DNA of 64,000 nucleotides, from contig LWDM01000044.1 in the NCBI GenBank assembly GCA_002083525.1, positions 153,190 through 217,189 of the forward strand, read 5' to 3'. Every line of letters starts with the position of its first letter. Positions within the stretch are counted from its first letter, which is position 1. The position numbers were made by a program, and so were the translations under genes. Positions 46,252 to 55,721 of the stretch are shown here, one piece after another. Source of the DNA: Proteobacteria bacterium SG_bin9 (GTDB lineage: Bacteria; Pseudomonadota; Alphaproteobacteria; Rhizobiales; Xanthobacteraceae). The notes under the pieces were generated by a model. The model searched no databases. It worked only from the letters and a program-made list of their open reading frames with translations, and was not told where the DNA came from.

Positions 46252-46416
46252 ATGACTGACGCCGCCTATGACCGTTTGATGGACGCCGTTCGCGACGAAC
46301 TCGCAGCGGAAACCGTCGAGGCGTTCCAGTACGAGCTGCCCTTCCCGGCGAACGACAATCAGCCGGTCAACTGGCTCGACATCCCGTTCCCGGCCGGCTG
46401 GGAAGCCTCCTGCTGA
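46252..46416 (+). CDS. 54-residue acidic hypothetical protein
   Basis: ATG 46252 follows GAGGGA at 46240-46245. The product is 54 residues: an N-terminal amphipathic helix (MTDAAYDRLMDAVRDELAAETVEAF) and an aromatic/Pro-rich tail ending PFPAGWEASC. The composition is acidic and there is no membrane segment. It lies between tRNA-Asn and tRNA-Cys, on the opposite strand to both. Function unknown. An earlier in-frame ATG at 46150 is less likely. Confidence 0.65.
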   Translation: MTDAAYDRLMDAVRDELAAETVEAFQYELPFPANDNQPVNWLDIPFPAGWEASC

Positions 46417-46505
46417 ACGCGCGCTTTCCCCGAACGCGTCATCGCGTCAGGCGCTCAATCGACAATCAGGCTTGGTTTGCTGAAGGTCTCGCGCGCGAAA
46501 GCGCG

Positions 46506-46579
46506 AATGGAGGCCACGACCAGAATTGAACTGGTGTACACGGTTTTGCAGACCGTTGCGTAACCACTCCGCCACGTGG
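46506..46579 (-). tRNA. tRNA-Cys (GCA)
   Basis: 74 nt on the minus strand. Acceptor GGCCACG/CGTGGCC with discriminator T (usual for Cys) and encoded CCA; anticodon loop CTGCAAA with anticodon GCA; T-arm ACCAG-TTCAATT-CTGGT. It is read from 46579 leftwards. Confidence 0.98.
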
Positions 46580-46694
46580 CCATCCGGGGCTTTTCCGGAA
46601 CCCGGTGAAGCCGTCCTGCATATACAGGAGCGATCTACCCCCGGCAACCGCGCGAGTTAGTCGTCGTGCGGACCACCCAAATACGATGAATCGG

Positions 46695-47429
46695 TTATTT
46701 CCGCGGCCTGCGGCGATGGAAGCGCTTCGGCGCAGGCTTCGCAGCGATTGCCGATCCGGCCGCCTGCGCGGCGCGGTATTTTGCGAGCAGCTTCTCGAAG
46801 CTCGCATGCAGGCTCGTCTCGATGTCGTCGCGCCGTTCCAGACGGCCGATCAACATGGCTGCGGCCTCAAGTGTCGACAGCCCGTCGCGCCGCGGCTCCT
46901 TCCGGAGCTTCCCATACCGCGAGGGCCGCGATGGCCCGAGGATGACGCGCCGGCACTTCAGCATCCAGGCATTGCGCCACCACAGCGCCTTCGCCTGACT
47001 CCACGTGCCATCGAGCAGGATGACACCCTCGAGGCTTTTCAGAATAGCGGTCTGCGCGTCTTCTAACTGCCCTTTGCGATCGATGACGACGATATCGCGA
47101 TCGGTCTCAAGCTCTTCGACCTTGGATGAGCCGAGATAGAGAATGGCCCATCGGGCCGGATCGACGGTCCGGCCGAGGATCTTCGAAAGGCTCGGCCATG
47201 ACAGTCCGATTTTCAGCGTCGCGTTCTTGAAGTGCATCGCCGTCAGACGCGCCGTACCGAGCGCCCGGTCCTGCTCCTGCGGGTGCTGAAGGATCAGCAG
47301 CTCGATCTTGTTGTCGATCGGGTCGACGCCGTCGCAGACGCAGAGCTCAGCCGGCTTCTGGCAGCGCGGACAATCCTCCACGGCTGCTTCTGCGGATGTT
47401 GCGGCATCGAACGGTTCAGCTGACATCAT
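46695..47429 (-). CDS. DTW-domain protein (tRNA aminocarboxypropyl-transferase-like)
   Basis: A protein of 244 residues with an N-terminal zinc-type CPRCQKPAELCVC, ILQHPQEQDRALGTARL, LYLGSSKVEEL, the name-giving motif as LLDGTWSQAKALWWRNAWM, and STLEAAAMLIGRLE. DTW proteins such as TapT put the acp3 group on uridine 47 of tRNA using SAM; whether this protein does the same is inferred. It ends in a basic tail (KPAPKRFHRRRPRK). ATG 47429 or 47426 starts it. It is downstream of the ABC transporter on the same strand. Confidence 0.85.
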   Translation of the reverse strand: MMSAEPFDAATSAEAAVEDCPRCQKPAELCVCDGVDPIDNKIELLILQHPQEQDRALGTARLTAMHFKNATLKIGLSWPSLSKILGRTVDPARWAILYLGSSKVEELETDRDIVVIDRKGQLEDAQTAILKSLEGVILLDGTWSQAKALWWRNAWMLKCRRVILGPSRPSRYGKLRKEPRRDGLSTLEAAAMLIGRLERRDDIETSLHASFEKLLAKYRAAQAAGSAIAAKPAPKRFHRRRPRK

Positions 47430-47468
47430 GGGCCCGCGTATACGCTTCGCGCGGAGCAATCGGAAGGC

Positions 47469-49421
47469 CTAAGCGCGGGCGCGCTTTTGCTTCTGACCGG
47501 GCTGAGCAAGCCATTTGCCGAGCAGGCGGCAGCGGTTCTTGCGCGGGACGAGATCGATATCGCTGACCAGCTTGGCGCCGCCCTTGCGCCGCTCCAGGAC
47601 GATCTTTCGGCTGTGGAAGGCCTCCAACTCCTCGCGATGCGCCACGCTGACGATGGTCGCGTCTGGCATCTCCTTGGCGAGCAGCTTCATCATCTTGTCC
47701 TGGCTCGGGCCGTCGAGCGCGGACGTCGCCTCGTCGAGAACGACGATATCGGGGTTGTGCAGGAACAGCCGCGCGAACGCGAGACGCTGCTTCTCGCCAC
47801 CCGATAATGTCTGATCCCACGGCGCTTCTTCCTCAAGCTTCTCGACGAGATGCCCGAGGCCGACCTTCTTCAGCGCCTGGGCGATCTGTTCCTCGCTCCA
47901 GTCCTCGGCCGAGGCCGGATAGGCAGTTGCGCGGCGCAAGGTGCCTGACGGCACGTACGGCTTCTGCGGCAGCATGAACATGCGGCGGTCGGTGTGGAAG
48001 TTGACGCTGCCGCCACCCCATGGCCACAGGCCTGCGATCGCACGCACCAAGGTGCTCTTGCCGGTCCCGGACTCGCCCGCAACCAAGACGCGCTCGCCCG
48101 GCCCGACATCGACGTCGGCGTCCTGCACGACGGCGCTGCCGTTATCGAGCGTGACCGACAGGTCGTGCAGGCTCAGCATCGCCTCGCCATCCGTCTCGCC
48201 ACGCTTGATGCGACCGACACCGTCGGCAGCCTCGGCACGCTCAAGGCCGTCGAGCGACATCATCAGCGAGGAAATACGTCGCGCGCATGCATTCCATTCC
48301 GCGAGCCGCGGGTAGTTATCGACCAGCCATCCGAAAGCCGACTGCACGATGGTGAAGGCCGATGCCGCCTGCATCACCTGCCCGAGTGTCATCGAGCCTT
48401 CGAGAAATTTCGGCGCGCAGAGCAAGATCGGGATGACCGGCGCGACCAGGCTCGATCCCTGCGAGACGATGGTGGTCCGCATATGCTGACCGCACAGCCG
48501 CGCCCACTGCCGCAGCACGTTGGTGAACGACTTGTCGATGCCGTTGCGTTCTTCTTCCTCGCCGCCGAGCAGCGCGATGCTCTCGCCGTTCTCGCGTACG
48601 CGGGTCAATGCGTAACGGTAATCGGCCTCAGCCTGATTTTTTGCTTCCGACACCGCGACGAAGTTGCGGCCGATCCAGGTCATCGACCCGCTGGCCAGCG
48701 CTGCATAAAGCACAGCCGCCACGACCAAGAAGCCGGGAATGGTGACGCTGGCGCCGCCCAGTTCCAGCGTCAGCGCGCCGCCGATGGTCCAGAGCACGAC
48801 GATGAACGTCGTTGCGGACAGAAATGCCGACACCACGCCGGCGGCGAAATCGACCGGCGCGTCGGTCGAAATACGCAAGTCTTCCGCGATCCGGTATTCG
48901 GGATTGGCGTGATCGCCGCTGACGAGGTTGAGCTGATAATAGCGGCCGTTGGCGAGCCAGCGGGTCATGACCGAACTGGTCAGCCACGCACGCCAGCGCC
49001 GCTGGATGCCCATGCGCGCCCACACCTGCGTCACGCCGAGCGCGATCGAACCGAAGGCAAGCGGCAGGAAGATCGCGCTCAGCCAGTAGACGGTCGTGGC
49101 GTCCTTCTTTTCGATCGCATCGAAGATCGAGCGATTCCAGACGTTGATCGCGTACTGGAATCCGAGATGGCACACGATGAGGGAAAGCAGTCCGCCGCTC
49201 ATTGCCCATGCGAGGCGGTCGCCGTTCGCGCCCCAGAAGCCGCGCGCGCTCATCCAGAACCGGCGCAGCAGATAGCTGCGGCGCAGCTTCTCCGTTTCCT
49301 CCGGCGACAGGGCCTTCTCGGGCTCCACGACCTCTTGCGGCGGCGGCTCGATCGGTTCGCCGGTTTCGGCGACGATCTCTTCGGCTTCTTCGGATTTTCG
49401 TGCGGTCTTCTGGGGCGTCAT
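47469..49421 (-). CDS. ABC transporter, SbmA/BacA-like membrane domain fused to ATPase
   Basis: A protein of 650 residues. After an acidic/Pro-rich cytosolic N-terminus (about 1-50) comes a membrane domain with about six helices (70-390; WMSARGFWGANGDRLAWAMSGGLLSLIV) of the ABC_membrane_2/SbmA-BacA type. A nucleotide-binding domain (about 420-625) has Walker A GESGTGKSTLVRAIAG, Q-loop PQKPYVPSGTL, signature LSGGEKQRLAFAR and Walker B IVVLDEATSALD. It is like YddA. Such proteins are linked to peptide, cobalamin or very-long-chain lipid transport; the substrate here is unknown. It follows the RND operon with about 50 nt between. Confidence 0.9.
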   Translation of the reverse strand: MTPQKTARKSEEAEEIVAETGEPIEPPPQEVVEPEKALSPEETEKLRRSYLLRRFWMSARGFWGANGDRLAWAMSGGLLSLIVCHLGFQYAINVWNRSIFDAIEKKDATTVYWLSAIFLPLAFGSIALGVTQVWARMGIQRRWRAWLTSSVMTRWLANGRYYQLNLVSGDHANPEYRIAEDLRISTDAPVDFAAGVVSAFLSATTFIVVLWTIGGALTLELGGASVTIPGFLVVAAVLYAALASGSMTWIGRNFVAVSEAKNQAEADYRYALTRVRENGESIALLGGEEEERNGIDKSFTNVLRQWARLCGQHMRTTIVSQGSSLVAPVIPILLCAPKFLEGSMTLGQVMQAASAFTIVQSAFGWLVDNYPRLAEWNACARRISSLMMSLDGLERAEAADGVGRIKRGETDGEAMLSLHDLSVTLDNGSAVVQDADVDVGPGERVLVAGESGTGKSTLVRAIAGLWPWGGGSVNFHTDRRMFMLPQKPYVPSGTLRRATAYPASAEDWSEEQIAQALKKVGLGHLVEKLEEEAPWDQTLSGGEKQRLAFARLFLHNPDIVVLDEATSALDGPSQDKMMKLLAKEMPDATIVSVAHREELEAFHSRKIVLERRKGGAKLVSDIDLVPRKNRCRLLGKWLAQPGQKQKRARA

Positions 49422-49470
49422 GCAGTTGCAAACGCCGCGGGAACCTGAAGGTTCCCAAGCGGTTCCACCG

Positions 49471-52400
49471 CTATTCCGCAGGTGCAGCGTTCATCTTGCG
49501 CCGTTCGCGGCGCTGCCGCAGCCGGTCGATCAGGAGATAGATCACCGGGGTCGTGTAGAGCGTGAGAATTTGCGAGACGATCAGTCCGCCGATGATGGTG
49601 ATGCCGAGCGGCCGCCGCAGCTCCGAGCCCGGTCCCATGGCAACGACCAGCGGCACGGCTGCCAATAGCGCCGCCATCGTCGTCATCAGAATCGGCCGGA
49701 AGCGTCCGAGGCTTGCCTCGAAGATCGATGCCTCCGACGACAGACCGCGGTTGCGCTCGGCATCGAGTGCAAAGTCGACGATCATGATGCCGTTTTTCTT
49801 GACGATGCCGATCAAGAGAATGATGCCGATAAAGGCGATCACCGTCAGCGGCGTGTTGAAAAGCTGCAGCGCCAGCAGCGCGCCGAGTCCCGCCGACGGC
49901 AGCGTGGAGATGATCGTCAGCGGATGTGCGAGGCTCTCGTAGAGAATGCCGAGCACGATGTACATCGCCACAAGCGCGCCCAGGATCAGCAGCGGCTGCC
50001 GTCCGGACGTCTTGGCAAAGTCGCCGGCGCTGCCGTCGAAGGTGCCGCGGATGCCTTCCGGCATGTGCAGTTCATCGACGGCGCGCTGGATCCGGGCCGT
50101 CGCATCCTGCAGCGTCACGTTGGGCAGCAGACCGAATGACACGGTCGACGATGGCAGCGAGCCCTGATGGTAGACCGCGAGTGGCGACAGACCGCGCTCA
50201 AAGCGCACCACGGCAGACAACGGCACCTGCACGCCGCCCGCGCCCGACACATAGATTTTCGTCAGGTCGGCCGGATCGCGCTGCGCATTCTGCTCGACCT
50301 CCATCACCACCTTGTACTGGTTGCGCTGGGTGTAGATGGTCGATATCTGCCGCTGCGAGTAGGCGTTGTTCAACGCATTGTCGATATCCTGAACCCTGAC
50401 GCCGAGGCTTGAGGCCATCTGCCGGTCGATCGCAAGCCGTAGTTCGAGACCGCCCGGATCGCGATCGCTGGATACGTCGGTAATGCCCTCGATCGTTTCC
50501 ATGCGTTTGGCGACCAGGGGCGCCCATTTATTCAGGAGATCGAGATCAGTGCTGACCAGCGTGTATTGGTAGTCCGAGTCGCTCTGCCGTCCGCCGGTCC
50601 GCACATCCTGCGCGGCAAAGATAAACAGGCGGATGCCGGGCACACGCGCCAGCTTGATCCGCAAGCGATCGATCACCTGCTGCGTGGTCACGCCGTTGCG
50701 CTCGGCCAGCGGCTTCAGGCTGATGAACATCCGTCCGCGATTTTGGCCGCCGCCCGGCCCGCCACTGCCGCCAAGCGAGGAGCCGAGCCCGGACACAGCC
50801 TCGTCCTGAAGCACGATTTCGGCGATCCGCTGCTGCAGCGGCAGCATGGCCTGGAACGACACGTCGGCGGACGCCCGCGTCGAACCGATGATGAGACCGC
50901 TGTCATCGGTAGGGAAATAACCCTTCGGCGTCTTGATATAGAGCGCGACGGTTGCGGCGATCGTCGCGACGAACACGATCATCGTCAGCAGCGGAAAATT
51001 GAGAACCACCCGCAGCGTACGCTCGTAGAATCGCACCATGGCATCGAGCGTGGATTCGACGATGCGGTCGAACCACGTCTCGCGATCCGAATGCCCCTTC
51101 TTGATGTAATGGGCACAAATCATCGGTGTCACTGTGAGGGACACCAGGGTCGAAACGGCAATCGCGAACGTCAGCGTCAGTGAGAATTCACGGAACAGCT
51201 TGCCGATAATGCCGTCCATGAAGATCAGCGGCGTGAAGGCGGCAACCAGCGACAGGCTGATGGCGACGACGGTGAAGCCGATCTGCTTGGCGCCCTCCAC
51301 CGCTGCGCGATACGGCGGCATGCCGGCTTCGAGATTGCGGTACATGTTCTCGATCATGACGATCGCATCGTCGACGACGAAACCGACCGAAATCGCGAGC
51401 GCCATCAGCGACAGGTTATTGACCGAGAAACCGGCGATCCACATGCCGGCGAAGGTTCCGGCCAGCGCCAGCGGCACGGAGACGCCGGCGGCAATCGTCG
51501 GCACGCCGCGGCGCAGGAATAGGAACACGACCATCATCACGAGGACAGCGGTTGCGAGCAACGTCCACTCCATATCGTCGACACTGGCGCGGATGGTGCC
51601 GGTGCGATCGGAGAGAATGGAGATGTCGACGCCCGCCGGGATCCATTGCTGCAGATCGGGGATGATCGCCTTTACGCGCTCGACCGTCTCGATGACGTTG
51701 GCGTCGCCCTGCTTGGTGATCGTGATGATGACCGCCGGCTGGCGGTTGAACCAGGCGATCGAGCGGCTGTTGCGGGTGGCGTCTTCGACCTGCGCGATAT
51801 CCGACAGGCGCAGCGTGTTGCCATTGATCGACGCAACGATAATGTCGCGGAATTCCTCCGCCGTGCGCATCTGCGGATTGAGCGCGATGGTTTCGCTCTG
51901 GCGCGTGCCGTCGAAGATGCCGGCCGGCGCCAGCGGATTGGCGTTGACGATCGCAAGCCGCACCGTGTCGGTCGAAATGCCGGCAGCTGCCAGCGCGCCG
52001 GGATTGAGGCGCACGCGTACCGCCGGCTGATCGGCGCCGCTGACGCTGACCTCGCCGACACCCGACACCTGCGCAATCCGCTGCAGCAGCACCGTATCCG
52101 CCACATCGTAGATGGCGCTGGTCGGCATGGTGCTCGACGTCAGCGCGAGGATCAGAACCGGCGACGCCGCGGGATTGGCTTTCCGGAACGTCGGCAGCGC
52201 CGGCAAATCGCTCGGCAGATCGGCAAGCGAGGCATTGATCGCCGCCTGCACATCGCGCGCGGCGCGGTCGATGTTGCGGTTGATGTCGAACTGCAGCGAG
52301 ATACGGGTCGAGCCGAGCGAACTGGTCGAGGTGATCTGGTTGATGCCGGCGATTTCGCCGAGCTTGCGCTCCAGCGGCGCGGCAACGGTCGCCGCCATCA

Positions 52401-52572
52401 CCGTCGGATCGGCGCCGGGGCGCGAGGCGCCGACGAAGATCGACGGAAACTCGACGTTCGGGATGTTCTGCACCGGCAGGAAGCGGTACGCGACGAAGCC
52501 CACCAGCACGAGCCCAATCGCGAGCAGCGTGGTGCCCACGGGCCGGCGGATGAAGGGCTCCGAGATCGACAT
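49471..52572 (-). CDS. RND efflux pump inner-membrane subunit (MdtC-type)
   Basis: A protein of 1033 residues with the HAE1 RND layout: 12 membrane helices, two large periplasmic loops, and the proton-relay Asp pair in ISVGFVVDDAIVMIENMYRN. It begins MSISEPFIRRPVGTTLLAIGLVLVGFVAYRFLPV. ATG 52572 overlaps the stop of the preceding RND gene, so the two are translationally coupled and probably form a heterotrimer, as in MdtBC. A longer in-frame start at 52848 lies within the upstream RND gene and is rejected. Confidence 0.95.
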   Translation of the reverse strand: MSISEPFIRRPVGTTLLAIGLVLVGFVAYRFLPVQNIPNVEFPSIFVGASRPGADPTVMAATVAAPLERKLGEIAGINQITSTSSLGSTRISLQFDINRNIDRAARDVQAAINASLADLPSDLPALPTFRKANPAASPVLILALTSSTMPTSAIYDVADTVLLQRIAQVSGVGEVSVSGADQPAVRVRLNPGALAAAGISTDTVRLAIVNANPLAPAGIFDGTRQSETIALNPQMRTAEEFRDIIVASINGNTLRLSDIAQVEDATRNSRSIAWFNRQPAVIITITKQGDANVIETVERVKAIIPDLQQWIPAGVDISILSDRTGTIRASVDDMEWTLLATAVLVMMVVFLFLRRGVPTIAAGVSVPLALAGTFAGMWIAGFSVNNLSLMALAISVGFVVDDAIVMIENMYRNLEAGMPPYRAAVEGAKQIGFTVVAISLSLVAAFTPLIFMDGIIGKLFREFSLTLTFAIAVSTLVSLTVTPMICAHYIKKGHSDRETWFDRIVESTLDAMVRFYERTLRVVLNFPLLTMIVFVATIAATVALYIKTPKGYFPTDDSGLIIGSTRASADVSFQAMLPLQQRIAEIVLQDEAVSGLGSSLGGSGGPGGGQNRGRMFISLKPLAERNGVTTQQVIDRLRIKLARVPGIRLFIFAAQDVRTGGRQSDSDYQYTLVSTDLDLLNKWAPLVAKRMETIEGITDVSSDRDPGGLELRLAIDRQMASSLGVRVQDIDNALNNAYSQRQISTIYTQRNQYKVVMEVEQNAQRDPADLTKIYVSGAGGVQVPLSAVVRFERGLSPLAVYHQGSLPSSTVSFGLLPNVTLQDATARIQRAVDELHMPEGIRGTFDGSAGDFAKTSGRQPLLILGALVAMYIVLGILYESLAHPLTIISTLPSAGLGALLALQLFNTPLTVIAFIGIILLIGIVKKNGIMIVDFALDAERNRGLSSEASIFEASLGRFRPILMTTMAALLAAVPLVVAMGPGSELRRPLGITIIGGLIVSQILTLYTTPVIYLLIDRLRQRRERRKMNAAPAE

Positions 52573-55500
52573 CAGCGGATGCCCTCGCTCGTTCCGGGGA
52601 CCGGCCCCTCCTCCGGGCCGACCGGCGGCAGCGCCTGCTCGACGCGGCGGTTGATCCTGTCGAGCGCGAGGTAGATCACGGGTGTCGTGTAGAGCGTCAG
52701 CAACTGGCTGAGCAGCAAGCCGCCGATAATCGAAACGCCGAGCGGGAAACGCAGCTCCGATCCGGTACCGCTCTCCAGCGCCAGCGGCAATGCGCCGAAC
52801 AGCGCCGCGAGCGTCGTCATCATGATCGGGCGGAAGCGTAAGAGACACGCTTGCACGATGGCGTCGTAGGACGACATGCCTCGGTGCCGCTCCGCTTCAA
52901 GCGCGAAGTCGATCATCATGATCGCATTCTTCTTGACGATGCCCATCAGGAGAATGATGCCGATCAGTCCGATTACGGAGAGGTCCTGTCCGCACAGCAT
53001 CAATGCGAGGATGGCGCCGACGCCGGCCGACGGCAGCGTCGACAGGATGGTGATGGGGTGGATGTAGCTTTCGTAGAGCACGCCGAGCACGATGTAGATG
53101 GTGATGATCGCAGCCAGGATCAGCCACGGCTGCCCTGATAGTGAGCGCGCGAATTCTGCGGCGTCACCTGAGTAGAGACCGGTGATCGAGCTCGGCATGC
53201 CGATGCGCTTCTCAGCGGCCTTCACCGCGTCGACGGCATCGCCGAGCGCCTCACCTGGCGCGAGGTTGAAGCTGATGGTCACGGATGGAAATTGTGCCTG
53301 ATGCGAGATCGCAAGCGGCGCGGTGGTTCGCGTCAGCGTGGCCACCGCCTCGATCGGCACTTGCGCGCCGTTCGCTCCCGGCACGTAGAGCTTCGACAGC
53401 ACCGACGGATCGCGCTGGTATTCCGGCAGCGCTTCCAGCACCACGCGATACTGATTGGCCTGACCGTAAATGGTCGAAATCTGCCGCTGGCCGAAAGCGT
53501 CGTTGAGCGTGTCGTTGACGCCCTGCACCGACACGCCGAGCTGGCCGGCGCGCTGGCGATCGACATCGAGCTTCAGACTAAGTCCGCCGTCCTGCGACTC
53601 CGACGAGACATCGCGGAAGAGGTCGTTGCGCCGCAGCTCCTTGACGAGCTTGTCAGACCACTCCGACACCTCAGCGGGGTCGGTCGCCGTCAGTGTGTAC
53701 TGATACTGCGAACGGCTCGAGCGCGTGCTGATCTGGATGTCCTGCACCGGCTGGAAATAGACGGTCATGCCGGCGACGACGCTGGCACGCTGCTTTAGCC
53801 GCTCGATGATGTCGACGATGTCGGTCTTGCGCTCGCCGCGCTGCTTCAGGTTGATCACGAGCTTGCCGACGTTGAGCGTTGGGTTCACGGTACCCGCGCC
53901 AATCACCGACACGACGCCGGTCACATCCGGATCGGCCTGAATCGCGGTGACAATCGCGGCCTGCCGGCTGCCCATTTCGTCGAACGACACCGACGGTCCC
54001 GCCTCCGTCACCGCTGTGATCGCAGCAGTGTCCTGCAACGGCAAGAAACCCTTCGGCGCGACGATGTAGAGCGCCAACGTTGCGACCACCGTCAGGAAGG
54101 TGACGACCAGTGTCGCACGCTGCCGCTGCAGCACCCACAGCAGCGTCCGGTGGTAGACCTCGACGGTACGATCGATGAAGCGGCTGATCGCCTCAAGCCC
54201 CGGAACCGCGAACTCGTCCCTGTGGTGCTTCAACAGCCGCGAGCACATCATCGGCGTCAGGGTCAGCGAGACAACGGCCGAGGTGACGACAGCAATCGTC
54301 AACGTCAGCGCAAACTCGCGGAACATGCGTCCAACCAGCCCCGACATGAACAGCAACGGGATGAATACCGCGATCAGCGACACGGTCAGCGAAATCACGG
54401 TGAAGCCGATTTCGCGCGCGCCCTTGAGCGACGCGGTCATAGCGTTGTCGCCGTCTTCCATATGACGGACGATGTTCTCGATCATCACAATCGCGTCGTC
54501 GACGACAAAGCCTGTACCGATGGTCAGCGCCATCAGCGACAGGTTGTCGAGACTGAAGCCGGCGAAATACATGATGCCGAAGCTTGTCACCAGCGACAGC
54601 GGCAACGCGACGCCGGCGATGATCGTTGCCCGGATCGAGCGCAGGAACAGCAGCACCACCAAGGTCACAAGGATGACGCTGAGCACCAGCGTGAACTGCA
54701 CGTCGCGCACCGAGGCACGGATCGTCACGGTGCGGTCGCTGACGACGGTCAGCTTGACGGCGGCCGGGATCGCGCGCTGCATCCGCGGAATTTCATCGCG
54801 GATTTGTTTGACGACCTCGATGACGTTGGCGCCGGGCTGGCGCTGGATGTCGATGATGACCGCCGGTATGCCCTGGAACCAGCCGCCGGTCTTGTCGTTC
54901 TCGAGGCCGTCGACAATGCGCGCGACGTCGCCGATGGTCACCGGCGAGTTGTTGCGATAAGCGATGACGATCGGCTTGTAGGCATTCGCCGCCGCGATCT
55001 GGTCGTTTGCGGCGATGGTGTAGGACTGCGATGGGCCATCGAGCGAGCCCTTCGGTCCGGAGACGTTGGCGTTGGCGATCGCCGTGCGCAAATCCTCCAT
55101 CGCGATGCCATAGGCCGCGAGCCGCGCGAGGTCGGCCTGCACGCGCACGGCCGGCTTGAGACCACCCAGCACCGCGACGCGGCCAACGCCGGAGATTTGA
55201 CTAAGGCGCTGGGCGAGTTGCGTATCGGCGAGATCGCTCATCTGCCGCAACGAGATGGTCTCGGACGTCAGCGCCAGCGTCATCACCGGCGCGTCCGCCG
55301 GGTTCACCTTCGCGTAGGTCGGCGGGTACGGCAGATTGCGCGGCAGGATGCCGGCGGCGGCGTTGATTGCCGCCTGCACGTCCTGCGTCGCGCCGTCGAT
55401 GTCGCGGCCGAGGTCGAACTGCAGCGAAATCTGACTGACGCCGAACGAGCTCGTCGAGTTCATCGACGACAATGCGGGAATTTGACCGAGCTGGCGCTCG

Positions 55501-55703
55501 AGTGGCGCGGTCACCAGCGACGCGACGACGTCCGGGCTTGCGCCCGGCAGCCGGGTCGTCACCTGCACCGTCGGGAAATCGACCTGCGGCAACGCCGAGA
55601 CCGGCAAGGCCCAGTAGCCGAGCGCGCCGCCGATCATCAACGCGATCCCGAGCAGGGAGGTCGCGATCGGCCGGCGGATGAAGGGTTCGGAAACGCTGCT
55701 CAT
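52572..55703 (-). CDS. RND efflux pump inner-membrane subunit (MdtB-type)
   Basis: A protein of 1043 residues: MSSVSEPFIRRPIATSLLGIALMIGGALGYWALPVSALPQVDFPTVQVTTRLPGASPDVV begins the first periplasmic loop, and the Asp pair is in TIGTGFVVDDAIVMIENIVRHMEDGD. It is paired with the following RND gene by overlapping start/stop. Two RND subunits plus one MFP and an outer-membrane lipoprotein match the MdtABC layout. Substrates (bile salts, drugs, metals, phenolics) are not determinable. Confidence 0.95.
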   Translation of the reverse strand: MSSVSEPFIRRPIATSLLGIALMIGGALGYWALPVSALPQVDFPTVQVTTRLPGASPDVVASLVTAPLERQLGQIPALSSMNSTSSFGVSQISLQFDLGRDIDGATQDVQAAINAAAGILPRNLPYPPTYAKVNPADAPVMTLALTSETISLRQMSDLADTQLAQRLSQISGVGRVAVLGGLKPAVRVQADLARLAAYGIAMEDLRTAIANANVSGPKGSLDGPSQSYTIAANDQIAAANAYKPIVIAYRNNSPVTIGDVARIVDGLENDKTGGWFQGIPAVIIDIQRQPGANVIEVVKQIRDEIPRMQRAIPAAVKLTVVSDRTVTIRASVRDVQFTLVLSVILVTLVVLLFLRSIRATIIAGVALPLSLVTSFGIMYFAGFSLDNLSLMALTIGTGFVVDDAIVMIENIVRHMEDGDNAMTASLKGAREIGFTVISLTVSLIAVFIPLLFMSGLVGRMFREFALTLTIAVVTSAVVSLTLTPMMCSRLLKHHRDEFAVPGLEAISRFIDRTVEVYHRTLLWVLQRQRATLVVTFLTVVATLALYIVAPKGFLPLQDTAAITAVTEAGPSVSFDEMGSRQAAIVTAIQADPDVTGVVSVIGAGTVNPTLNVGKLVINLKQRGERKTDIVDIIERLKQRASVVAGMTVYFQPVQDIQISTRSSRSQYQYTLTATDPAEVSEWSDKLVKELRRNDLFRDVSSESQDGGLSLKLDVDRQRAGQLGVSVQGVNDTLNDAFGQRQISTIYGQANQYRVVLEALPEYQRDPSVLSKLYVPGANGAQVPIEAVATLTRTTAPLAISHQAQFPSVTISFNLAPGEALGDAVDAVKAAEKRIGMPSSITGLYSGDAAEFARSLSGQPWLILAAIITIYIVLGVLYESYIHPITILSTLPSAGVGAILALMLCGQDLSVIGLIGIILLMGIVKKNAIMMIDFALEAERHRGMSSYDAIVQACLLRFRPIMMTTLAALFGALPLALESGTGSELRFPLGVSIIGGLLLSQLLTLYTTPVIYLALDRINRRVEQALPPVGPEEGPVPGTSEGIR

Positions 55704-55721
55704 GAAGCTGCCTTGACGCGG

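Noticed and set aside
45901..46600. tRNA-associated integration site for a mobile island
   Set aside because: No integrase, no repeat of the tRNA 3' end nearby, and neighbours are core genes.
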